Assembly (NCBI GenBank): GCA_965277025.1
Contig: OZ255706.1
Location: 1,736,001 to 1,800,000, forward strand
Direction of reading: 5' to 3'
DNA length: 64,000 bases
Source: Methylomarinum sp965277025
GTDB lineage: Bacteria > Pseudomonadota > Gammaproteobacteria > Methylococcales > Methylomonadaceae
Part shown: positions 44,214-53,286 of the stretch, piece after piece
Layout: each line of letters starts with the position of its first letter
Numbering within the stretch: position 1 is the first letter of the stretch
The notes under the pieces: model-generated
Databases searched by the model: none
What the model saw: the letters and a program-made list of their open reading frames with translations, nothing else
Told to the model about the DNA's origin: nothing
Position numbers and translations under genes: made by a program

Positions 44214-45485
44214 ATGTCTAACCATGGTAAGACCGAACGTTTTGTCAGCCATCTCACACGTAATACAATTGCCTTGATTTTAGCCGGTGGGCGCGGATCA
44301 AGGCTTAAAGACATGACCGATTGGCGGGCGAAACCCGCTGTGCCGTTTGGCGGCAAGTTCCGCATTATTGATTTCCCATTATCGAATTGCATGAATTCCG
44401 GCATTCGAAAAATCGGTATCCTGACGCAATATAAAGCAGATTCCCTGATTCGGCATATCATGCAAGGGTGGGGGTTTTTGCGTGGTGAATTTGGCGAATA
44501 TGTCGATTTGATGCCGGCGCAGCAACGCCATTCAGAAAACGACTGGTATCTGGGAACGGCCGATGCGATCTATCAGAATATCGATATTTTGCGTCATCGC
44601 AAGCCTGAATTTATTTTGGTGCTGGCTGGCGACCATATTTATAAAATGGATTATGGCGCGATGCTGGCTGATCATGTTGAAAACAATGCGGATCTGACCA
44701 TTGGTTGTCTGGAAGTCCCATTGGAAGATGCCAAGGAGTTTGGCGTCATGCATGTCGATGAGGATCGGCGTGTAGTCGATTTTGTCGAAAAACCGGAAAA
44801 TCCGCCGGTCATGCCGGGGCGCACCGATACCGCATTGGCCTCGATGGGTATTTATGTGTTCAATGCCAATTTCTTGTTTGAACAATTGATCAAAGATGCC
44901 GATACGCCGGGGTCGAGCCGTGATTTTGGTAAAGATATTATTCCTGCAGTAATCGATAAATACCGGGTCAATGCCTATCCATTCCTGGATTTGCAGGGCG
45001 GGCAAAGTTACTGGCGCGATGTGGGTACCATCGACGCTTACTGGAAAGCGAATATGGAGCTGATCGGCGTCAAGCCGGATTTGAATCTGTATGATAGAAC
45101 CTGGCCGATCTGGACTTATCAGGCGCAGACGCCACCGGCCAAATTCGTTTTTGATGATGATGACCGGCGCGGGCAGGCCATTGACTCGATGATTTCCGGT
45201 GGTTGTATTGTCTCGGGCGCGACGGTCAAACATTCTTTGCTATTTTCGCAGGTCAGGGTCAATTCCTATTCCTATGTGCAGGATTCGGTGATTCTGCCTG
45301 AGGTCAATGTGGGCCGGCACTGCCGGATCAAGAAAGCGATTATCGAAAAGGGTTGCGAAGTGCCGGAAGGAACCATTATCGGAGAAAATCGCGCCGATGA
45401 CGAAAAACGTTTTCATGTCAGTCCGGGTGGGGTTGTGTTGGTGACTGCTGAAATGCTGGGTCAGAGGCGTCATTTTGTCCGCTGA
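44214..45485 (+). CDS. glgC: Glucose-1-phosphate adenylyltransferase
   Basis: A 423-residue enzyme making ADP-glucose, the committed step of glycogen synthesis. The N-terminal ALILAGGRGSRLKDMTDWRAKPAVPFGGK holds the nucleotide-binding and allosteric residues, followed by IDFPLSNCMNSGIRKIG, GTADAIYQN and a left-handed beta-helix C-terminus (SVILPEVNVGRHCRIKKAII). It is usually allosterically controlled by glycolytic intermediates. The GH57 gene overlaps its end by 11 bp. Confidence 0.98.
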   Translation: MSNHGKTERFVSHLTRNTIALILAGGRGSRLKDMTDWRAKPAVPFGGKFRIIDFPLSNCMNSGIRKIGILTQYKADSLIRHIMQGWGFLRGEFGEYVDLMPAQQRHSENDWYLGTADAIYQNIDILRHRKPEFILVLAGDHIYKMDYGAMLADHVENNADLTIGCLEVPLEDAKEFGVMHVDEDRRVVDFVEKPENPPVMPGRTDTALASMGIYVFNANFLFEQLIKDADTPGSSRDFGKDIIPAVIDKYRVNAYPFLDLQGGQSYWRDVGTIDAYWKANMELIGVKPDLNLYDRTWPIWTYQAQTPPAKFVFDDDDRRGQAIDSMISGGCIVSGATVKHSLLFSQVRVNSYSYVQDSVILPEVNVGRHCRIKKAIIEKGCEVPEGTIIGENRADDEKRFHVSPGGVVLVTAEMLGQRRHFVR

Positions 45486-47163
45486 TAAAATCAAACTGGT
45501 GCTGTGCTGGCACATGCATCAGCCAGAATATCGCGATCTCAAGACTGGGGAGTATATATTGCCCTGGACTTATCTGCACGCGATCAAAGATTATGTGGAT
45601 ATGGCGGCGCATCTCGAAGCGGTCCCCGAGGCTCGCGCCGTGGTCAATTTCGCGCCTATTCTGATCGAACAAATTCAAGATTATGATGAGCAGATTCGGC
45701 AATATTTTCACGCAGGAACGCCGTTAAAAGACTCTTTGCTAGCATCTTTGACAGAAGATTTATCCGGCCTTGAAGACAAACACAAAATTGCACTGATCGA
45801 GAACTGCAAAAAAGCGAATAAAGAACGCCATATTGATCGTTACCCGGCTTACAGTAAGTTGTATCAAATGTCCGAATGGATGCTGGCCAATCCTGATGCT
45901 TTGCACTATGTTGATCAACAATATTTGATTGATTTGAGCGTCTGGTATCATCTCGCCTGGACCGGTGAGACGGTCAAGCGCAGTGATGAACACATTCAGC
46001 AGCTTATCGAGAAAGCGCGGGATTTCACTCAGGCTGACAGACGCTTGTTGCTGCAAGTCATTCAGGAGATTATCGCCAGTATCTTGCCCCGATATAAAAA
46101 ACTGGCTGAGCAAGGGCAGATCGAACTTTCAGTTACGCCCTATGCGCATCCGATTATGCCATTGTTGCTGGATATTCATTCCGCTCATGAAGCCATGCCG
46201 GATGCACCATTACCAGATATCGAAGCTTATCCGGGTGGGGAAGAGCGAGTCCGTTGGCAGTTAAACAAAGGTTTGGAAGTTTTTACCGAAGCCTTTGGTT
46301 TTACCCCGCAAGGTTGTTGGCCTTCAGAGGGGAGCGTCAGCCAGCCGACATTGAAAATTCTAAGTGAATTTGGCTTTAACTGGACGGCCTCTGGCGGAAA
46401 TGTGTTGCGTAACAGTTTAAATGCCTCAGGACAGGACAAACAGACGATTCATCATCCTTTTCAACTGGAAGACTGTGCCATCAAGTGTTTTTTCAGGGAT
46501 GATGGCTTGTCAGATCTGATTGGTTTTGAGTATTCCAAATGGCACGCCGACCATGCAGTCAGTGATTTGATTCATCATCTGGAAAATATTTGCCATTTTG
46601 TCAAGGAAGATGGTGTGGTTTCAATCATAATGGATGGAGAAAATGCCTGGGAGTACTTTCCTGAAAATGGCTATTATTTTCTTTCAACTTTATACCAGCG
46701 CTTATCTGAGTCTCCATGTATCGAACTGACGACATTTTCTGACTGCCTCGAGAAACAGACGCCTGTCGTTCCATTGAAAAAACTGGTAGCAGGAAGCTGG
46801 GTTTATGGCACCTTTTCAACCTGGATAGGTGACCCGGCCAAAAACCGTGGTTGGGAAATGCTGACCGAAGCTAAACTGGCCTTTGATAAAGCAGTTGGAG
46901 AAAACACATTAAGCACACAGCAATTAGCCTTCGCCGAAAAACAATTAGCTGTTTGCGAAGGTTCTGACTGGTTCTGGTGGTTTGGCGACTATAACCTAGG
47001 CGATGCGGTCAGCGCCTTTGAAAAACAGTTTCGCTTGAATTTAAAAAATCTGTATCTTTTAATCGGTGTAACAGCACCGGATTATCTCTCACAATCATTT
47101 ACGCAAGGTTCTGGTTCTCCCGATATGGGCGGGGCTATGCGCCGGGGAAGTGCGGACAAATAA
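45475..47163 (+). CDS. GH57-family glycoside hydrolase or glucanotransferase
   Basis: A 562-residue GH57 enzyme. Conserved blocks are CWHMHQPEY (residues 11-19), GCWPSEGSVSQ, where the catalytic Glu is expected, and SIIMDGENAWEYFPENG, where the catalytic Asp is expected. The family acts on alpha-glucans (amylase, branching or 4-alpha-glucanotransferase); which activity applies here is not readable. The start is TTG at 45475, inside glgC. The following malQ starts in the stop codon (TAATG), giving a glgC-GH57-malQ operon. Confidence 0.93.
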   Translation: MSADKIKLVLCWHMHQPEYRDLKTGEYILPWTYLHAIKDYVDMAAHLEAVPEARAVVNFAPILIEQIQDYDEQIRQYFHAGTPLKDSLLASLTEDLSGLEDKHKIALIENCKKANKERHIDRYPAYSKLYQMSEWMLANPDALHYVDQQYLIDLSVWYHLAWTGETVKRSDEHIQQLIEKARDFTQADRRLLLQVIQEIIASILPRYKKLAEQGQIELSVTPYAHPIMPLLLDIHSAHEAMPDAPLPDIEAYPGGEERVRWQLNKGLEVFTEAFGFTPQGCWPSEGSVSQPTLKILSEFGFNWTASGGNVLRNSLNASGQDKQTIHHPFQLEDCAIKCFFRDDGLSDLIGFEYSKWHADHAVSDLIHHLENICHFVKEDGVVSIIMDGENAWEYFPENGYYFLSTLYQRLSESPCIELTTFSDCLEKQTPVVPLKKLVAGSWVYGTFSTWIGDPAKNRGWEMLTEAKLAFDKAVGENTLSTQQLAFAEKQLAVCEGSDWFWWFGDYNLGDAVSAFEKQFRLNLKNLYLLIGVTAPDYLSQSFTQGSGSPDMGGAMRRGSADK

Positions 47164-48626
47164 TGACGAATCAGCTAAAAAAACGCCGGGCAGGTATTTT
47201 ATTACATATTACTTCCTTGCCAGGTGATGGTGAGTGCGGTGTATTAGGAAAAGAAGCTTTTAATTTCATCCGGTTTTTACATGATACCGGCGTTACCGTC
47301 TGGCAAACTTTACCGCTGGGGGTAGCGCATGGTGATGGTTCGCCCTATCAATGCATGTCGGCTCACGCCGGAAATCCCGCCTTGATCGATTTGGCTCAAC
47401 TGGAAGAAAAGGGCTGGCTGCAAGCCGCTCAGCGCAGCGCCGATGGCTGGCATGATCATCAATTGATGACATTGGCTTTTCAGGGCTTTCTTGAACTGGC
47501 GAAACCGGAAGAATTAAGTGAGTTTAAACAGTTTTGTCTGGATAATGCATTTTGGCTGGATGATTTTGCTTTGTTTTATGCCTTGCATAATGAGTTTGAT
47601 CAACAAAGCTGGAATACCTGGCCGGAACCGTTAAAAGATCGTCAGGCAAGGGCGCTGACGCAGGCCAGAAAACGGTTGAAAGAAACGCTGGAAGTGATCA
47701 AGTTCGAGCAATATGTGTTTTTTACCCAATGGAAGGCGTTAAAACAATTTGCTGCCGATCAAGGCGTGTTGCTATTTGGTGATATACCCATTTTTGTCGC
47801 TTATGACAGCGCCGATGTGTGGGCAAACCGGCCTGCCTTTAAATTGAATAAAGAGGGTGAAATGGAGGTGGTGGCTGGAGTACCACCTGATTATTTTTCC
47901 GAATTCGGTCAACGTTGGGGAAACCCGCATTATGATTGGGAATATCATAAAAAAACAAAATTTAAATGGTGGTTGGAACGAATTCAGACCCAGAATGAAT
48001 TGTTCGATATTTTACGTATCGATCATTTCCGTGGGCTGGAATCGGCGTGGGAAGTGCCGGCTAATGAACCAACGGCCGTCAACGGCCAGTGGGTCAAAGC
48101 CCCCGGGCATGAATTGTTATCCGCCATAGGTAAAGCCTATCCGGATTTGGCGCTGGTGGCCGAAGATTTGGGTATTATCACCGACGAGGTGGAAAAATTA
48201 CGTGATGATTTTGATTTGCCCGGAATGAAGATTCTGCATTTTGCTTTTGGCGGCGGCGCCGATAATCCCTATCTGCCGCATAATTGCATTCCTAACAGTG
48301 TCATTTATACCGGCACCCATGATAACGATACGACGCTGGGCTGGTTCAACAGCCTGGCAGATCATGAAAAGTACCGGGTTTATGAATATCTGGGTTTCTC
48401 CCAAACCGAAATGCCTTACACCTTGATCGGCACGGCCTTTGCTTCTGTTTCCAATTTAGCAGTTGTACCGATGCAAGATGTACTTTGTTTAGGGTCAGAG
48501 TCCCGGATGAACACACCTGGTACGGTGGAAGGAAACTGGACGTGGCGCTTTTCCTGGGATCAATTGAGTGATGCCCAGGCGGGACGCATTAAACATCTGA
48601 TCGATTTATTTGGCAGAAATTTATAA
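47163..48626 (+). CDS. malQ: 4-alpha-glucanotransferase
   Basis: A 487-residue GH77 amylomaltase/D-enzyme that moves maltodextrin chains. Motifs are RRAGILLHITSLPG at the start, FGDIPIFVAYDSADVWANR, RIDHFRGLESAWEVP (nucleophile Asp), LVAEDLGIITDEV (acid Glu) and TGTHDNDTTLGW. Located last in the glycogen operon, it probably recycles oligosaccharides released during glycogen turnover. Confidence 0.97.
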   Translation: MTNQLKKRRAGILLHITSLPGDGECGVLGKEAFNFIRFLHDTGVTVWQTLPLGVAHGDGSPYQCMSAHAGNPALIDLAQLEEKGWLQAAQRSADGWHDHQLMTLAFQGFLELAKPEELSEFKQFCLDNAFWLDDFALFYALHNEFDQQSWNTWPEPLKDRQARALTQARKRLKETLEVIKFEQYVFFTQWKALKQFAADQGVLLFGDIPIFVAYDSADVWANRPAFKLNKEGEMEVVAGVPPDYFSEFGQRWGNPHYDWEYHKKTKFKWWLERIQTQNELFDILRIDHFRGLESAWEVPANEPTAVNGQWVKAPGHELLSAIGKAYPDLALVAEDLGIITDEVEKLRDDFDLPGMKILHFAFGGGADNPYLPHNCIPNSVIYTGTHDNDTTLGWFNSLADHEKYRVYEYLGFSQTEMPYTLIGTAFASVSNLAVVPMQDVLCLGSESRMNTPGTVEGNWTWRFSWDQLSDAQAGRIKHLIDLFGRNL

Positions 48627-48670
48627 GGAATCGCTGGGCGAGTCAGTCATAATTTGTTCAGCGATTTCTT
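48627..48670. terminator. Bidirectional terminator made from a short dispersed-repeat copy
   Basis: GGAATCGCTG (48627-48636) pairs with CAGCGATTTC (48659-48668) and is followed by TTTC. It directly follows the malQ stop and precedes the convergent xoxJ-like stop. The arms are the ends of the dispersed repeat with the middle lost. Confidence 0.7.
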
Positions 48671-48674
48671 TCAA

Positions 48675-49520
48675 TCATCGTCGTCTCGTTTTTTTTTGCT
48701 CAGGAATCGGTAAAACCGGAATATTGTAGCTTTTGATGATCTGAATGATTTGATCCGAATTTTGATCAATCAATTTCTCCAGCAAGGCTTTTCTTTCATT
48801 ATCCCCATAACGCACCGCCATACTCATGGAAAAATCGAATTTGATATTCGGGCTGGATTGCATCGGGATGACCGTATAGCTTCCCTCAGGGCTTTGTGAG
48901 GTGATGTAGCCGGATAAGGATCCCCATAGTATCACCATATCAATTTTTCCGGCCCTAAGGTCCTTCTCGATCTGCATGGCGACATTATTTTCATCGTCAC
49001 CGGTCATGCTTTGGTAAGGTATGCCTTGATCCAGCAAGCCATATTTTTGCAGCCAAGCGGTACCAGGCCCGCGGTCGAACATGGCGATTTTCAGGTTTTC
49101 CAGCTTTTGCAACGGTTGATCGGCCAATTGTTCCGGTCGGGTAATATTGTCCCAGCCGCGACCTTTGGCGATGACCAATGTATAAGATGAATGAAAATAA
49201 GGTTTAGTGGTTTTGGCGAAATCAAAACCAGTCGGTACGCCCATGACCACATCACATTTATATTGATCGGTTCCTTCTATCTCGGATTTCAATGTGTTGC
49301 GGATAAAACCTATTCGTTGTGGAAACCAGTAATATTCCAGTTCCTGGCCCAGTTGATCAGCAAAAAGCTGGGCAATTTTATTTTCGTAACCGGTTTGCTC
49401 TTTAGTGGAATAAGGCGGATTCAGCGGGTCGGCGCAAACGCGGAATTTATCTTCCGCAAAAACGGAAGCACTGAGAAATATCAGGCAAAAAGACAATCGT
49501 TGTAATCGGGTCATATTCAT
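48675..49520 (-). CDS. xoxJ: XoxJ-like periplasmic binding protein
   Basis: A 281-residue exported protein of the extracellular solute-binding family 3. The signal peptide is MNMTRLQRLSFCLIFLSASVFA, followed by DKFRVCADPLNPPYSTKEQTGYEN and DVVMGVPTGFDF. Proteins of this kind lie beside xoxF or mxaF in methylotrophs (XoxJ, MxaJ) and are thought to help activate or interact with the dehydrogenase. It is downstream of xoxF on the same strand, past a hairpin, so it is probably expressed by partial read-through. A xoxG cytochrome is absent here. Confidence 0.87.
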   Translation of the reverse strand: MNMTRLQRLSFCLIFLSASVFAEDKFRVCADPLNPPYSTKEQTGYENKIAQLFADQLGQELEYYWFPQRIGFIRNTLKSEIEGTDQYKCDVVMGVPTGFDFAKTTKPYFHSSYTLVIAKGRGWDNITRPEQLADQPLQKLENLKIAMFDRGPGTAWLQKYGLLDQGIPYQSMTGDDENNVAMQIEKDLRAGKIDMVILWGSLSGYITSQSPEGSYTVIPMQSSPNIKFDFSMSMAVRYGDNERKALLEKLIDQNSDQIIQIIKSYNIPVLPIPEQKKTRRR

Positions 49521-49627
49521 TTGTGGAGTATTAAAACAGGTTTTTAAACAAAAGCGGAAAAGGTAACTTCGTTAGGACTGGAAAGTTTGGGAAAAGTTCG
49601 TTACCAGTCAAATCTTGTTGATAAAAG

Positions 49628-49660
49628 AAAGGCCTTGACTGATAACAGCCAAGGCCTTTT
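49628..49660 (-). terminator. Hairpin between xoxF and the xoxJ-like gene
   Basis: AAAGGCCTTG (49628-49637) and CAAGGCCTTT (49650-49659) form a perfect 10-bp stem with T-rich sequence on the minus-strand 3' side. It would reduce transcription from xoxF into xoxJ. Confidence 0.85.
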
Positions 49661-49685
49661 CAGGTGTTACTTAAATAAGTAGAAC

Positions 49686-51545
49686 TTATTTATTATCTGG
49701 TAATGCAAATACCGTCAGCGTACCACCGAGCTTGGTGAATGAACTCAAGCTTCTGTATGCGCCAACCGCACCCAGACCTTCTGAGTTGGTTGAATCAGAA
49801 CCATCATCCAGGCCCGCTGCGATACCGATACCGGCCCAGCCGCCAATACCTGACAATACACCGACATACTGTTTGCCGTCGTATTCCCATGTGTTGACGT
49901 TGCCGATGATGCCTGAAGGAGTTTTGAATTTGTATAATTCTTTACCCGTTTTAGCATCAACCGCTTTCAGATAGCCTTCCAGAGTACCGTAGAAGACAAC
50001 GCCGCCTGCAGTAGCAACTGACCCAGACCAAACAGAGAATGGTTCTTTGTTTGACCAGACGATTTTACCAGTGGTTGCATCCCAGGCAGTGAATTGTCCC
50101 AGGTTATGAGAACCATCTGCTTTGCCTGTCATGACATCGCCTTGCGCAGGACGCATGGTCAATGTGGCGCCTACATAAGGCTGGCCAGCTGTGTAGGAAA
50201 CTTCGAATGGCTCATAGTTCATGCACAGGTGGTTGCCTGAAATGTAGAAGTAACCAGTTTGTGGTGAGTAAGAAACTGGTTGCTGGTTTTTAGCGCCTAA
50301 AGCCGCAGGACAGATGTCGGTGGTGTTTTCGTCTTCACCGTGATACTCAGTTGAATAGCGGTTGTCAACTTGAGGACGGCCGGTTTTCATGTCAACGTGA
50401 GTTGCCCAGTTGACTGTTTTGTCGAATTTTTCAGCGACCAGCAATTCACCAGTAACACGGTCTAAAGTGTAACCAAAACCGTTACGGTCGAAATGCACGA
50501 TGGTTTTGCGCATTTTTCCGCCAATTTTTTGGTCAACCAGTACTGTTTCGTTGATACCGTCAAAATCCCATTCATCATGTGGTGTCATTTGGTAAACCCA
50601 TTTGACTTCACCAGTGTCGGCATCACGAGCCCACAAAGACATGGACCATTTGTTGTCGCCAGGACGCTGTACAGGGTTCCAGGTAGATGGGTTACCTGAT
50701 CCGTAATACACCAGGTTCAAATCAGGATCATAGCTGTACCAGCCCCAGGTGGTGCCGCCGCCGATTTTCCATTGGTCGCCTTTCCAGGTTTTCAGGCTTG
50801 AGTTAGCGCCAACTTTCTGGACTTTACCGTCTTTCCAGGTAGTGGTTTTGTCTGGGTTGATCAGTGTATCTGCATCAGGTCCCATGCTGTAACCTTTCCA
50901 GCGCAATTCGCCAGTGCGGATGTCGTAAGCTGCCAAGAAGCCACGAACACCAAATTCACCGCCAGCAATACCGGTCAGTACCATGTCTTTTACGACTAAT
51001 GGCGCGTTAGTGTTGGTCATACCCAGTTTTGGGTCGCCATTTTGTACACTCCAGACACGCTTGCCTGTTTTAGCGTCCAGTGCAGTCAGAACCGTGTCAG
51101 ATTGTTGCAGGAAGATTTTGCCATCGCCATAAGACAAGCCACGGTTGACTGTGTCACAACACATGACAGGAATGGTGACGTCGGCATCCATTTGTGGGGT
51201 GAATTCCCAGATGACAGACTGTGTTTTTTGGTCGATCGCATAAACCGTATTGGGAAACGGAGTATGAATATATAAAACGCCATTAACCACTAAAGGACCA
51301 CCTTCGTGTCCGCGCAATACGCCGGTTGAAAAAGACCAGGCTGGTTGCAGGTTTTTGACGTTGTTAACGTTTATCTGATCCAATTTGCTGTAACGGGTGC
51401 CCGCATAGTTACCTAATGCAGTCGCCCAGTTTGCAGGGTTTTGAGTTAGTTTTTCAACACCGCTGTTAGCAGTAGAGATTGTTGGTGCAGCAAGTAAAGT
51501 AGCTACAGTCGAAGCAAGCAGCCAGCTTTTTACAGGCTTCTTCAT
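49686..51545 (-). CDS. xoxF: XoxF-type lanthanide-dependent methanol dehydrogenase
   Basis: A 619-residue PQQ-dependent periplasmic enzyme oxidising methanol to formaldehyde or formate. A signal peptide (MKKPVKSWLLASTVATLLAA) precedes an eight-bladed propeller with W-docking repeats. The diagnostic segment HDEWDFDGINE has the catalytic Asp327 and the extra Asp329 that binds a lanthanide; calcium-type MxaF has Ala there. The disulfide-ring cysteines C129-C130 are adjacent. AGGAGG precedes the ATG by 7 bp. Sequence style fits the XoxF5 clade of methanotrophs, though that is recall, not alignment. No mxa genes are in the window. Confidence 0.97.
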   Translation of the reverse strand: MKKPVKSWLLASTVATLLAAPTISTANSGVEKLTQNPANWATALGNYAGTRYSKLDQINVNNVKNLQPAWSFSTGVLRGHEGGPLVVNGVLYIHTPFPNTVYAIDQKTQSVIWEFTPQMDADVTIPVMCCDTVNRGLSYGDGKIFLQQSDTVLTALDAKTGKRVWSVQNGDPKLGMTNTNAPLVVKDMVLTGIAGGEFGVRGFLAAYDIRTGELRWKGYSMGPDADTLINPDKTTTWKDGKVQKVGANSSLKTWKGDQWKIGGGTTWGWYSYDPDLNLVYYGSGNPSTWNPVQRPGDNKWSMSLWARDADTGEVKWVYQMTPHDEWDFDGINETVLVDQKIGGKMRKTIVHFDRNGFGYTLDRVTGELLVAEKFDKTVNWATHVDMKTGRPQVDNRYSTEYHGEDENTTDICPAALGAKNQQPVSYSPQTGYFYISGNHLCMNYEPFEVSYTAGQPYVGATLTMRPAQGDVMTGKADGSHNLGQFTAWDATTGKIVWSNKEPFSVWSGSVATAGGVVFYGTLEGYLKAVDAKTGKELYKFKTPSGIIGNVNTWEYDGKQYVGVLSGIGGWAGIGIAAGLDDGSDSTNSEGLGAVGAYRSLSSFTKLGGTLTVFALPDNK

Positions 51546-51906
51546 ATGTTTCCTCCTGGTATTCTGTTACGCGCCAGAATACGATTTCATGTTATTAAGA
51601 CTAATATTAGTTTTAAAGCATTGTTGGATGGCATTTACTTTTTTCAGTTTAAGCTTAATCTGAAACAAGCGGTTACCGCCTTTCCAGATGCGTAAATTGA
51701 ATGATTTTGGCTGAAAAGTCAACTGGAAAATACACTGTTTGCTCTATATTATGGGCCGGGTTTTTATGATTGCTCATGATAAGTTGATGAAATACAAAAG
51801 TTATAAAGAGCTGAAAGGGCCGTTTGGTTGATTTTGAACCGTAATAAAAGTTAGCACGGTATCTTTAATAAAGAGCGTTGTTCACCTCGGATTTGTTGAT
51901 TTGAGG
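51546..51906. promoter_or_regulatory. xoxF upstream region with two palindromes
   Basis: GTATTCTG (51559-51566) and CAGAATAC (51575-51582) form an inverted repeat just upstream of the Shine-Dalgarno site, and ACTAATATTAGT at 51600-51611 is a 12-bp palindrome. Either could be a regulator site; the first could also be a 5'-UTR hairpin. I found no convincing sigma-54 (GG-N10-GC) site despite the nearby NtrC-type gene. No gene is seen in this region. Confidence 0.55.
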
Positions 51907-53286
51907 TCAATGACCACTGAGATGATATTTTTGCACCCTGTAGCGTAAGGTTTCCCGGGAAACACCCAGTTTTCTGGCCGCGGCGGTGACATTGTGGTCG
52001 GTTCTTTCCAGCACTTTCTGGATAATGAATTTTTCCATGTCGTCCAGTGACAGACTGCCATCCAGTGGCAGCTGAATGCAGTCTGAGGTTGTTTTCAGAT
52101 TGTTGTCAGTTGGCTCAGAAAGTTGTAACCATTGTTCGGGAAAAACTTCGCTGGTAGAAAGCAGCACACAACGCTCGATGATATTGCGTAATTCACGGAT
52201 ATTGCCAGGCCAGTGATAGCTTTTAAGTTTTTGCCAGACGCTATTTGGAACCGAACGGACATTTTTATTGGATTTTGCATTGTTTTCGGCAATAAATTGA
52301 TGCACCAGTTCGGGTAAGTCGTCCAGTCTCTCACGCAGAGGTGGAACCGGTAAGCTGATGACATTCAGACGGTGGTACAAATCTTCTCTGAAAGAGCCGT
52401 CAAAGACCAGTTGGGCTAGATTCCGGTTGATCGCCGCAATAATCTGCACATCGACTTCAATTTCCGTTTCACTGCCCAGGCGGCGGATACGCAGTTCTTC
52501 AACGGCTTTAAGCAGCTTTCCTTGTAACTCCAGATCCATTTCACCGATTTCATCCAGGAACAAGGTACCGGTATGAGCCAGTTCAAGCATGCCACGACGA
52601 CGTTTTTTCGCGCCGGTGAATGCGCCGGCTTCATGACCGAACAATTCCGCTTCCAAAAGTTCATGGGGCAGGGCGGCGCAATTGATTTCAATCAGCGGTG
52701 ACTGGGCGCGTGGGCCGGAATAATGCAGCACTTTGGCCACCAGGCCTTTACCCGTTCCGGTTTCGCCATTGATAATCAGGCTGGAAAACGGCGCCTGGGA
52801 CAGCTGTGTCACCATCTCCCGTAATTGCTGCATGGCCGGACTTTTTCCTGTTAAGGCTTGCAAGGAATAGCGATTATTCTTCAGCCGGGTTTCGTTTTCC
52901 AGACGGCGCTGGGCGCGGGCGCTACGAGCGGCGCCTTCCACCAGCATGTTCAGGTGCTCCAGGTTGCAGGGTTTTTCGATGAAGTCGTAAGCGCCCAGTC
53001 GTACCGCCCTAACCGAGTCGGCGACACTGCCGAAACCGGTTAAAAATAGCCATTCCGAACTATTGATACTGTCTTTGCAGCGTTCCAGGAAGTCCAGCGC
53101 ATTGCCATCGGGTAAATTCATGTCCGACAAAACCACAAGAGGATCGAACTGGTCTTTATTAAGATATTGATCCGCTTCTTGCAAGCTTCTGGCGATCATG
53201 GTTTCCCAGCCATGCTTGGCAAAAAAGCGCGCCAGCTCGTTGCCCAACAAGGCTTCATCTTCTATTAACAGCAGACTGTCTCTCAT
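51907..53286 (-). CDS. NtrC-family sigma-54-dependent response regulator
   Basis: A 459-residue regulator. The receiver domain has phospho-acceptor D55 (VVLSDMNLPDG). The AAA+ domain has Walker A GETGTGKG, the sigma-54 contact loop GAFTGA and Walker B LFLDEIGEM. The C-terminal Fis-type helix-turn-helix is NVTAAARKLGVSRETLRYRVQKY. Its start overlaps the kinase stop by 4 bp (ATGA), so the pair is coupled. Targets are unknown; xoxF lies immediately downstream on the same strand, which suggests but does not show a link. Confidence 0.95.
   Translation of the reverse strand: MRDSLLLIEDEALLGNELARFFAKHGWETMIARSLQEADQYLNKDQFDPLVVLSDMNLPDGNALDFLERCKDSINSSEWLFLTGFGSVADSVRAVRLGAYDFIEKPCNLEHLNMLVEGAARSARAQRRLENETRLKNNRYSLQALTGKSPAMQQLREMVTQLSQAPFSSLIINGETGTGKGLVAKVLHYSGPRAQSPLIEINCAALPHELLEAELFGHEAGAFTGAKKRRRGMLELAHTGTLFLDEIGEMDLELQGKLLKAVEELRIRRLGSETEIEVDVQIIAAINRNLAQLVFDGSFREDLYHRLNVISLPVPPLRERLDDLPELVHQFIAENNAKSNKNVRSVPNSVWQKLKSYHWPGNIRELRNIIERCVLLSTSEVFPEQWLQLSEPTDNNLKTTSDCIQLPLDGSLSLDDMEKFIIQKVLERTDHNVTAAARKLGVSRETLRYRVQKYHLSGH

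Noticed and set aside
51546..51906. Sigma-54 promoter before xoxF
   Set aside because: No GG-N10-GC pair with acceptable surrounding bases was found on the minus strand.
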